Assembly (NCBI GenBank): GCA_031284295.1
Contig: JAITAE010000005.1
Span: 1 to 5,844, forward strand
Direction of reading: 5' to 3'
DNA from: Spirochaetaceae bacterium
Lineage (GTDB): Bacteria > Spirochaetota > Spirochaetia > Treponematales > Breznakiellaceae
DNA length: 5,844 nt
Shown in pieces: positions 1 to 5,844 of this stretch (its first letter is position 1; each line of letters starts with the position of its first letter). The position numbers were made by a program, and so were the translations under genes. The notes under the pieces were generated by a model. The model saw only the letters and a list, made by a program, of their open reading frames with translations, was not told where the DNA came from and ran no database searches.

Positions 1-1214
1 TCTTTCAGGCGTTGTTTTAGCGTCAGATCGTTTACGTTGCGGCAGGCGTCGCGCAGATAGGGGATGACAACGCGCTCTTTAAAGTCCATCCAGTTTTTCG
101 GCAGAATATTCGGGGCGGCAAGCAGGTCGGCAGGCGGCATATGACCCAAAAGCATCGGGTAGTACAGCGGAAAAACATTTTCGTTTACGGTATGCATCGC
201 CGAAAATCCGTTCGCAATACCAAAAATCGTATCGGAAAGGTGTTTTCCCTTGCTTTTTTCCAGCAGCATCATCTGGGTCTCTTCCCTGAAAAACCAAACG
301 GTGAATGCACGGGCCGCTTTTTTTGAATTTCCTTTTTTGTTAAGCCCATAGTACACCGCATTTTCCGAAACAGGAATGAGTCCGCCGTCGGACAGCATAC
401 GAAAATCCAGGTTTGCCTGCGTTTCGTTGGAGATCGTAAAAAATTCGGAACTATTCATATAAGCAAACAGAATCCGGTCTGCGATCGCGAGTTTTTGCGG
501 AGGATCAAAAAAATATTTAAAAAAGAAATCGTCTTCGGCTTTTAACCCGCCATTAGCTTCATCAATCCAGTCGCGTATATACCGAATCGTTTCCAAAAGC
601 GCATCTTCATTCCAATCCAGCGGGTCATCCTCTCTGAAAGCGGCGTTAAAAAGTACGGCTGTTTCAAAAAGAAAATCATTGTTCCACAGCGGTGAAAACC
701 CAATTCGTGTATACACATTGTTTTTTTCTTCGTTAAAGTCTTTTCCAAGGCTCTTTATTTCTTCCAGTTCTACTGTAAACGGATTCGACAGTAATTGATT
801 ATAATTTTTGGAAAAAATCATTACCGGCAGATTGAATGATACGGGTACAAGGTACTGCTTGCCGTCAAACCTGCCCAGCGCGAGCAGTGACGGGTAAAAA
901 GTTTTTTCCAGTTCGGGATTCTTGTCAAAAAGAAAATCCACGCTTTGCCAATATTTTAGAGTCGAGGCGCTTTTTAACCAGTTTCCCGCGATTATATCTG
1001 GAACTTCTTTTGTATTGTAAATATTTTCCACAATATTGTTTTTATAAATTATCTCGACTTTATATTTATCCTGACTCACATTGAATTGTTCGGCGTATAA
1101 AGCAAATTCCGGCCTGTCTGTCAAAAGAACAGCCGCGCTGCCGCCAAATTCCGTGCAGGCGGAAAATAAAAAAAACAGGCCTGCTAAAAATGAAAAACTG
1201 GATTTTCTTTTCAT
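1..1214 (-). CDS. Family 1 extracellular solute-binding lipoprotein (ABC importer), 3' end cut by window edge
   Basis: Probable lipid-anchored binding protein of an ABC importer, acting outside the cytoplasmic membrane. I translated this frame by hand: it is open from ATG at 1214 to the left edge, giving 404 codons with no stop. Residues 1-20 form a lipoprotein signal: basic MKRK, a hydrophobic stretch, then LFSAC with the lipidated Cys at 20 (Phe at -3 makes the lipobox relaxed). Family 1 hallmarks are PDIIAGNW (72-79), GRFDGKQYLVPVSF (114-127) and SKKAARAFTVWFF (297-309). Mature family members are usually about 400-450 residues, so little is missing. The start lies 4 nt after the livF stop, with a GGTGA (1227-1223) 8 nt upstream, which implies coupling to livF. 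The substrate is unknown; the family mostly binds sugars, but also polyamines and other compounds. It is not a HAAT-type binding protein, and its permeases are not in view. Positions 721-1080 are AT-rich (131 of 360 G+C). Sure of the gene, fairly sure of the family. Confidence 0.85.
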   Translation of the reverse strand, partial: MKRKSSFSFLAGLFFLFSACTEFGGSAAVLLTDRPEFALYAEQFNVSQDKYKVEIIYKNNIVENIYNTKEVPDIIAGNWLKSASTLKYWQSVDFLFDKNPELEKTFYPSLLALGRFDGKQYLVPVSFNLPVMIFSKNYNQLLSNPFTVELEEIKSLGKDFNEEKNNVYTRIGFSPLWNNDFLFETAVLFNAAFREDDPLDWNEDALLETIRYIRDWIDEANGGLKAEDDFFFKYFFDPPQKLAIADRILFAYMNSSEFFTISNETQANLDFRMLSDGGLIPVSENAVYYGLNKKGNSKKAARAFTVWFFREETQMMLLEKSKGKHLSDTIFGIANGFSAMHTVNENVFPLYYPMLLGHMPPADLLAAPNILPKNWMDFKERVVIPYLRDACRNVNDLTLKQRLK

Positions 1215-1218
1215 TTTG

Positions 1219-1920
1219 TCATTCACCAAGGTAGGCATTGCGTACGCGGTCATCGTTCAGCAGGGCTTTCCCCTTATCCCGCATAGTTATAAGGCCGGTT
1301 TCCAGCACATAGGCGTAGTCGGCGGTTTCGAGGGCGGCGTGCGCGTTCTGTTCAATCAGCAAAACCGTTGTCCCGTTTTTATTTATTTCGCGGATAATGT
1401 CAAAAATCATTTTTGAAACGAGCGGCGCAAGCCCAAGCGAAGGTTCGTCCAGCATCAAAAGACGCGGATCTGCCATCAGGCCGCGCCCCACCGCCAGCAT
1501 CTGCTGTTCTCCGCCGGACAGCGTACCCGCGCTCTGATGAATGCGCTCCTTAAGGCGGGGAAACAACTCGAAACAGCGCTCCCTGTCCCGTTTAATCTCG
1601 TTTGAATTTTTTCGGAAATACGCGCCGAGACTCAAATTTTCGTCTACAGTTAAGTTTGGGAAAACATGGCGTCCCTCCGGCACAAGTACCAGTCCTGACG
1701 CGACTATGTCTTTAGTATCACTGCCCGATATATTTTTGCCGTTCCATAGAATATCGCCTGAACTTTTTACCAGACCGGCGATACTGTTCAGCATCGTACT
1801 TTTGCCGGCGCCGTTAGCGCCTATCAGCGCGACAATTTTGCCGTCCGCAACTTCGATGTCAATACCGCGCAGGGCGTGTATTCCGCCGTAATATACCGAC
1901 AAATTTTTTAACACCAGCAT
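1219..1920 (-). CDS. livF: Branched-chain amino acid-type ABC transporter ATP-binding protein LivF
   Basis: Second ATPase of the HAAT importer; it pairs with LivG on the cytoplasmic face of LivH-LivM and hydrolyses ATP to drive import. At 233 residues it has the usual LivF length. Walker A is GANGAGKST (34-42), the ABC signature LSGGEQQ (134-140), and Walker B LLMLDEP (154-160) with catalytic Glu159. Two LivF-specific features separate it from LivG: the Q-loop position reads VPEGR (Glu82 instead of Gln), and the H-loop reads LIEQN (Gln191 instead of His). Both are as I know them from E. coli LivF, so they identify the family and do not mark decay. The ATG at 1920 follows the livG stop after 3 nt and has a good GGAG 8 nt upstream, inside the end of livG. 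It is the last gene of the canonical K-H-M-G-F order. UrtE of urea importers is a related alternative. Confidence 0.95.
   Translation of the reverse strand: MLVLKNLSVYYGGIHALRGIDIEVADGKIVALIGANGAGKSTMLNSIAGLVKSSGDILWNGKNISGSDTKDIVASGLVLVPEGRHVFPNLTVDENLSLGAYFRKNSNEIKRDRERCFELFPRLKERIHQSAGTLSGGEQQMLAVGRGLMADPRLLMLDEPSLGLAPLVSKMIFDIIREINKNGTTVLLIEQNAHAALETADYAYVLETGLITMRDKGKALLNDDRVRNAYLGE
1223..1227 (-). promoter_or_regulatory. Ribosome binding site of the family 1 binding-protein gene
   Basis: GGTGA on the minus strand, 8 nt before the ATG at 1214, lying inside the last codons of livF. It supports ATG 1214 as the true start. A competing ATG at 1222, overlapping the livF stop as ATGA, reads only three codons before a stop. 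Confidence 0.55.
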
Positions 1921-1923
1921 TTT

Positions 1924-2682
1924 CTAGTCTCCCGCGCCCAGGTACGCGTCTATCACTTTTTTGTTTTTTTGTATTTCCCGCGGCGTCCCTTCCGCAATAG
2001 TAATGCCGTATTCAAGAACATAAACCCTGTCGCAGATGCCCATTACAACCTGCATATGATGTTCTATCAGCAGAACGGCAATGTTGTACTTTTTGCGGAC
2101 ATTCAAAATAAAGTCCATTAAATCGCGGGATTCCTGCGGATTCATTCCGGCGGCGGGCTCGTCCAGCAAAAGCAATTTGGGTTGAGTCGCAAGCGCGCGG
2201 GCTATTTCAAGCCGGCGCTGTTTACCGTAAGGCAACGATACAGCGTTGTCGTTCTGGTTTTCGAGCAGTCCCACCGAGTCCAGCAGGGTGCGGGACAATT
2301 CGCGGGATCTTTTTTCACGCGCCAAATAGCCAGGCAGATGCAGCACCGAAGCGGCCAGCGAGGAAGCGTTATGCAGGTTTGCCGCAACCATGATATTTTC
2401 CAGCACAGTCATCTCGCCAAACAGCCTGATATTCTGAAAAGTACGGGCTATCCCCGCCTCCGTTATTTTATGTGGAAGCCAGCCTGAAATTTTGTTATCG
2501 TTGAAAAAAACGTTTCCGCTTGCCGGCGTATAAACGCCGGTTATAACGTTGAATATCGTGGTTTTGCCCGCGCCGTTCGGGCCGATCAGCCCTACAATCG
2601 CATCATCGTCAACCTTTACCGAAAAGTCATCAACGGCGGTAAGCCCGCCAAACCGCATCGTAACGTTTTTTGAAACAAGCAT
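1924..2682 (-). CDS. livG: Branched-chain amino acid-type ABC transporter ATP-binding protein LivG
   Basis: First ATPase of the HAAT importer, partner of LivF. It has 252 residues, normal for LivG. Walker A is GPNGAGKTT (34-42), the Q-loop lies in [10 protein letters not shown] (79-88, Gln83), and the signature is the LivG-style variant LPYGKQR (150-156) in place of LSGGQ. Walker B is LLLLDEP (170-176) with catalytic Glu175, and the H-loop His208 sits in LLIEHHM. LivG proteins often have Asp after that His; here it is a second His. The segment between Q-loop and signature (about 100-130) is the longer helical insert typical of LivG. The ATG shares one base with the livM stop (TGATG). The only upstream purine run is AAGG (2696-2693) with a 10-nt spacer, so initiation probably depends partly on livM translation. 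All catalytic residues are present. Confidence 0.95.
   Translation of the reverse strand: MLVSKNVTMRFGGLTAVDDFSVKVDDDAIVGLIGPNGAGKTTIFNVITGVYTPASGNVFFNDNKISGWLPHKITEAGIARTFQNIRLFGEMTVLENIMVAANLHNASSLAASVLHLPGYLAREKRSRELSRTLLDSVGLLENQNDNAVSLPYGKQRRLEIARALATQPKLLLLDEPAAGMNPQESRDLMDFILNVRKKYNIAVLLIEHHMQVVMGICDRVYVLEYGITIAEGTPREIQKNKKVIDAYLGAGD
1929..1932 (-). promoter_or_regulatory. Ribosome binding site of livF
   Basis: GGAG on the minus strand, 8 nt before the livF ATG at 1920 and embedded in the last codons of livG. It is the best-formed Shine-Dalgarno match of the cluster and fixes the livF start. Confidence 0.7.
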
Positions 2683-3731
2683 CAGCGCCCGCCCTTTTTT
2701 ACAAATTGCCGCTTTATGGCAGGCAACACATCCCAGGAAAATTCTTTTTTACCCATTAGTCCCTGCTGGCGGTATATCACGACAACCAGCAGCAGTATGC
2801 TGAATGCCACCATGCGGAGCCCGGGCAGGCCTTGCGTCTGAAACACGATAAGATTCAGCGGGCCGTCCAGGAAACGCAGCGCTTCCATGGCTATAGTTAC
2901 GGCAACCGCGGCAACGCAGGAGCCGGTTATACTGCCGTTGCCGCCAAGCACGACTATCAGGATAATGTTGTACGTCAAATTGAACGTAAACATTTTTGGA
3001 TCTATCGTATTCATAAAATGACCGAGCAGCGCGCCGCCCACGCCGGCAATAAAACTTGAGATGGTAAAACTCACGATTTTCATCCTGGCGACATTTATCC
3101 CCATCGCCTGGGCCGCGATTTCGTTATCCCGTATCGCCATGAATTTTCTGCCATAAGCGGAATATATTAGCGCCGTGATAAACAGTATTGTCAGTATAAC
3201 GAGCGCCCATATCATATACGTCGTCGCAAATTTCGGCAGACCCTTTAGGCCCAGCGCGCCGTTTGTAATGCTCTGCAGATTCGTAAGCACAACCCTGATA
3301 ATTTCCGAAAATCCCAGCGTAGCTATCGCAAGATAATCATCGCGCAGCCTTAACACCGGCATACCAATCAAAAAACCAACGAGCGCGGCGGCGGCGCCTG
3401 CCGCAATCAGGGCGGGGATGAACGGCAATTCGATGTTGGCAAGAAACGGCGCTATCGGTTTAAGGAAAAAATTCATCGCCTTTTGCCGGGGCGGCATCGT
3501 TAAAAGGGCGCTGACGTACGCGCCTATCGCCATAAAACCAGAATGTCCGAGTGAAAATAATCCGGTAAACCCGTTCAACAGATTCAGCGAGAGCGCAAGA
3601 ATTATGTATATGCCGCTCAGGTTGAATATACGCAACGCGAAGGGACTGAGAATTTTGTTTGCCGACACGATAAACACACAAAAAAGCGCGATCGCGGCAA
3701 TATTTAACTTGAATGTGATCTTTTTATCCAT
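2682..3731 (-). CDS. livM: Branched-chain amino acid-type ABC transporter permease LivM
   Basis: One of two channel-forming membrane subunits of the HAAT importer. The 349 residues are strongly hydrophobic, with roughly nine or ten membrane segments judged by eye. Family marks in order are [20 protein letters not shown] (50-69), [20 protein letters not shown] (127-146), [11 protein letters not shown] (156-166) and [20 protein letters not shown] (193-212). The last lies where the loop contacting the ATPases is expected. The length fits the common LivM form; E. coli LivM is longer, with an N-terminal extension. An in-frame TGA four codons upstream of ATG 3731 rules out an earlier start, and MDKK before the first hydrophobic stretch looks natural. 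The start has a poorly placed ribosome site: GGGGA with a 13-nt spacer, or AGG only 1 nt away. It ends overlapping the livG start by one base. Confidence 0.95.
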   Translation of the reverse strand: MDKKITFKLNIAAIALFCVFIVSANKILSPFALRIFNLSGIYIILALSLNLLNGFTGLFSLGHSGFMAIGAYVSALLTMPPRQKAMNFFLKPIAPFLANIELPFIPALIAAGAAAALVGFLIGMPVLRLRDDYLAIATLGFSEIIRVVLTNLQSITNGALGLKGLPKFATTYMIWALVILTILFITALIYSAYGRKFMAIRDNEIAAQAMGINVARMKIVSFTISSFIAGVGGALLGHFMNTIDPKMFTFNLTYNIILIVVLGGNGSITGSCVAAVAVTIAMEALRFLDGPLNLIVFQTQGLPGLRMVAFSILLLVVVIYRQQGLMGKKEFSWDVLPAIKRQFVKKGGR

Positions 3732-3782
3732 ACCTGATATTCAGTCCCCAATGTTTAATGTGTTTCGGCGCCGCGATGCCGT
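3732..3782 (-). other. livH-livM intergenic gap
   Basis: The only real gap inside the cluster, 51 nt. It contains a perfect 8-base palindrome CGGCGCCG (3766-3773) soon after the livH stop, and a GGGGA (3749-3745) lying 13 nt before the livM ATG. There is no U-tract after the palindrome, so it is not an intrinsic terminator, and I see no convincing promoter. It may simply be a spacer, possibly with modest RNA structure. Confidence 0.4.
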
Positions 3783-4676
3783 TTATACTTTTTCAATTTG
3801 ATGCTTTCCAAGCAGGCCGGAAGGCCTAACCATCAGTACGATTATCAGCATGATGAACGCGAACGCGTCACGGTAACCCGTCAGCGTCGGGAGAAAAGCT
3901 ATCGTCATAATCTCGATGAAGCCGAGCAGGAGGCCGCCCAGCACGGCGCCGGATATGTTGCCTATACCGCCTATCACCGCGGCAATGAAGCATTTGAGGC
4001 CGGGCATCATACCCATCGTAGGGTTAAGCTGAGGGTACTTTGTCGCCCACATCACGCCCCCTATGGCGGCAAGCATGGAGCCCGCGCCAAATGTGAAAGA
4101 AACTATCTTGTTTACATCTATCGCCATCAACCGCGCCGCGGTAAGGTCTGTAGACAGGGCGCGCATCGCCATCCCCGTCTTTGTTTTATGCACGATCAGC
4201 AGCAGCGCGGTGAGCAAAAAGGCCGTCAGAACCGGTATTACAAGGCTTACCGCCGAAACGCTTACCGGCCCAAGCCGTACCGAGTGGTTGAATACGTCCG
4301 GCACGGTAAAACCTTTCGGCCTGCCGCCGAAAATCACGGTGGCAAGGTTTTCCATCAGGAACGACGCGCCTATCGCGCTTATCATTATCGAAATTTTCGG
4401 GGATGAACGGAGCGGTTTGTACGCGGCGCGTTCAAGCCCCACGCCGAAAATCCCCGTAAGGCCAATCGCGACGATAAAGCCCGCCCACCAGGGCATGAAA
4501 AAAACCGTCGTGCAGTAAAACGAGATGTAAGCGCCCAGCATGAACACATCGCCGTGGGCAAAGTTGATAAGCCTCAGTATACCGTATACCATCGTATACC
4601 CAATGGCGATGAGCGCATAAAGACTGCCCAGTGAGAGTGCGTTTGAAATATGCTGTAAAAACAGGTTAACAGTCAT
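3783..4676 (-). CDS. livH: Branched-chain amino acid-type ABC transporter permease LivH
   Basis: The other membrane subunit of the HAAT importer, expected to form the translocation path with LivM. It has 297 residues, close to the 290-310 usual for LivH, and about eight hydrophobic segments by eye. Diagnostic stretches are LINFAHGD (36-43) after the first membrane helix, GMAMRALSTDLTAARLMAID in the cytoplasmic loop expected to contact the ATPases, GGIGNISGAVLGGLLLGFIE (236-255) and the C-terminal MVRPSGLLGK (282-291). The ATG at 4676 lies 3 nt after the stop of the binding-protein gene, in TAATGAATG. The other ATG there (4680) runs into a stop after four codons and is not used. No Shine-Dalgarno sequence is visible upstream of the start, so reinitiation by ribosomes finishing the upstream gene is likely. 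UrtB is a related alternative, but nothing points to urea. Confidence 0.95.
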   Translation of the reverse strand: MTVNLFLQHISNALSLGSLYALIAIGYTMVYGILRLINFAHGDVFMLGAYISFYCTTVFFMPWWAGFIVAIGLTGIFGVGLERAAYKPLRSSPKISIMISAIGASFLMENLATVIFGGRPKGFTVPDVFNHSVRLGPVSVSAVSLVIPVLTAFLLTALLLIVHKTKTGMAMRALSTDLTAARLMAIDVNKIVSFTFGAGSMLAAIGGVMWATKYPQLNPTMGMMPGLKCFIAAVIGGIGNISGAVLGGLLLGFIEIMTIAFLPTLTGYRDAFAFIMLIIVLMVRPSGLLGKHQIEKV

Positions 4677-4679
4677 TCA

Positions 4680-5840
4680 TTACGGCGCTACGATGGTTTT
4701 GAACACGAATTTACCGGACTTAATTTCTTTTATGAAAGCCGATTTTGTCGCATCCCCGTTATCGTCAAGCGTTACTACGCCCGTCGCCCCTTCAAAACCG
4801 TCCGTTGCGGCTATCGCGTCCCGTATCGCCGAGGGGTCTGGCGAACCGGCGCGTGTTATCGCGTCTAGCGCAAGAAGGTAACCGTCAAAGCCAAGCGCGG
4901 TTACGGCGGCGGGATCTTTCTTGTACTCGGCGATGTACTCGGTCAGGAATGTACTGGCAACATCGTTGGCCGCTACGCTGGAATCGTAGAATGACGAGAA
5001 CACCGCGCCTTCCACGCGGTCGGAGCCCACGTCCACGAATTCCGGTGTTTCCCAGGTATCGCCGCCTATGAACGGCGCCGTTATGCCAAGGTCCCTGGCC
5101 TGCTGAATCACGAGGGCGGACTCGGTAAAATTACCGGGCGCGAATATCACGTCGGGATTCAGGGCCTTAACCTGTGTAAGCTGGGCCGAAAAATCCTGAT
5201 CGCCTGTGTTATAGTCTATGGTGGTAAGGATTGAGGCAGGGCTGCCGGTCAGCTCAACAAATCTATCCGTAAAGAATTTAGCGAGCCCCACTGAGTAATC
5301 GTTGGAGATTTCCCTTACTATGACGGCGTTGTTGGCGCCGAGATCGTTGTACGCATAGTTCGCCATGACGGTACCCTGGAACGGATCGATAAAGCAAACG
5401 CGGAAGTACCAATCGTTCCCGTTGGTAACAAGCGGATTCGTACACGAAAGCCCGATTACCGGTATACCGGCATCCTTCGCAACCTCGCCGCCCGCTATCG
5501 AAAGCGATGAACCCCACGAGCCAAGTATCAGCGACACTTTGTCACTGGTGATGAGGCGCTGAACGGCGTTTGCCGCCTCAACCTTGTCTGATTTGTTGTC
5601 GGCAATAACAAGTTCGACCTTGTACGTTTTATCGCCGGCTTTTACGCTTGGGTACAGCCTGTTGGCGAGTTTGATGCCTTCCAGCTCTATAGCGCCGCCG
5701 CCCGCGTTAGCGCCGGTAAGCGGCTCGTAAACGCCTATCTTGATTGTATCGGACGCTCCCCCTTTTTTCGAGCAGCCCACAGCCGTCAGCAAGGATGCCG
5801 CGACCATCGCGGCACTAACAATTTTAAAAAATCTTTTCAT
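4680..5840 (-). CDS. livK: HAAT-family amino acid-binding lipoprotein (LivJ/LivK-like)
   Basis: Substrate receptor of the importer, a periplasmic-binding fold type I protein (Peripla_BP_6/LIVAT class) anchored by lipid outside the cytoplasmic membrane. It has 386 residues. The signal peptide runs MKRFFKIV, then a hydrophobic core, then the lipobox LTAVGC with lipidated Cys23, followed by a Ser/Lys/Gly linker. The mature part opens with IKIGVYEPLTG (33-43), a family hallmark. Pocket-region motifs are GSWGSS (107-112) and CTNP (133-136); by comparison with E. coli LivJ, a Ser of the first and Thr134 should hold the ligand's amino/carboxyl groups. Two further cysteines, 133 and 149, could form a disulfide. 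It heads the operon; only 4 nt precede the ATG, so its ribosome site and promoter are outside the window. The amino acid bound cannot be deduced: leucine/isoleucine/valine is the default, but this family also takes other amino acids, amides and aromatic compounds. The symbol is given by position and family. Confidence 0.92.
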   Translation of the reverse strand: MKRFFKIVSAAMVAASLLTAVGCSKKGGASDTIKIGVYEPLTGANAGGGAIELEGIKLANRLYPSVKAGDKTYKVELVIADNKSDKVEAANAVQRLITSDKVSLILGSWGSSLSIAGGEVAKDAGIPVIGLSCTNPLVTNGNDWYFRVCFIDPFQGTVMANYAYNDLGANNAVIVREISNDYSVGLAKFFTDRFVELTGSPASILTTIDYNTGDQDFSAQLTQVKALNPDVIFAPGNFTESALVIQQARDLGITAPFIGGDTWETPEFVDVGSDRVEGAVFSSFYDSSVAANDVASTFLTEYIAEYKKDPAAVTALGFDGYLLALDAITRAGSPDPSAIRDAIAATDGFEGATGVVTLDDNGDATKSAFIKEIKSGKFVFKTIVAP

Positions 5841-5844
5841 AGCA

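Noticed and set aside
1215..1218. Transcription terminator between livF and the downstream gene
   Set aside because: The gap is only 4 nt and no hairpin with a T-tract is present on the minus strand.
1081..1416. Plus-strand open frame of 111 codons across the livF/binding-protein junction
   Set aside because: It lies opposite two well-supported genes and its product has no coherent features.
3766..3773. Palindrome CGGCGCCG as an intrinsic terminator after livH
   Set aside because: It has no loop, a short stem and no following run of T on the minus strand.
3798..4406. Plus-strand open frame of 202 codons opposite livH
   Set aside because: Its product is rich in Arg, His, Tyr and Gln with no recognisable domain, signal or membrane segment. 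It is fully antisense to a strongly conserved permease, so it is explained by G+C-rich codon positions.
4063..4518. Plus-strand open frame of 151 codons opposite livH
   Set aside because: Antisense to livH, overlaps another spurious frame, and shows no domain or family resemblance.
4669..4680. Alternative ATG at 4680 as the livH start
   Set aside because: It is in another frame and reaches a stop after four codons; ATG 4676 opens the conserved LivH frame.
1219..5840. Urea importer (UrtABCDE) as an alternative identity for the five-gene cluster
   Set aside because: The gene order is shared by both systems, but the binding protein has LivJ-like pocket motifs and its length and overall sequence do not recall UrtA; no urease genes are in view.

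Overview
The window holds one tightly packed gene cluster, read entirely on the minus strand (right to left in window coordinates). It is a complete five-gene ABC importer of the hydrophobic/branched-chain amino acid (HAAT, Liv) type. In transcription order it runs: lipoprotein binding protein (4680-5840), LivH-type permease (3783-4676), LivM-type permease (2682-3731), LivG-type ATPase (1924-2682) and LivF-type ATPase (1219-1920). Junctions are 3 nt, 51 nt, a 1-nt overlap and 3 nt, so a single transcript is very likely. The promoter and the ribosome binding site of the first gene lie beyond the right edge, since only 4 nt precede its ATG.

Directly behind livF, after 4 nt, comes a sixth minus-strand gene that runs off the left edge (1-1214, at least 404 residues). 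It encodes a lipoprotein that looks like a family 1 extracellular solute-binding protein (SBP_bac_1/MalE-like). That class normally serves sugar-type ABC importers, not HAAT importers. Its central part is clearly more AT-rich than the liv genes.

The host is probably a spirochaete, most likely Treponema or a relative. Both binding proteins carry lipoprotein signal peptides, the downstream one with a relaxed lipobox. The N-terminal sequence of the family 1 protein also resembles treponemal solute-binding proteins as I remember them. This is an inference from sequence feel, not from a search, and a Firmicute cannot be excluded.

Working model: the lipid-anchored binding protein captures an amino acid or related small molecule and delivers it to the LivH-LivM channel. 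LivG and LivF hydrolyse ATP on the cytoplasmic side to drive import. The exact substrate cannot be read from the sequence. The sixth gene is probably co-transcribed and translationally coupled, but its partner permeases are not in the window.

I found no RNA gene, mobile element, CRISPR array, terminator or long repeat. Apart from the gene starts there is no non-coding stretch longer than 51 nt. I see no evidence of a previously undescribed system; the points worth a second look are the mismatched binding protein, its composition, and the unusual translation starts of livH and livM.
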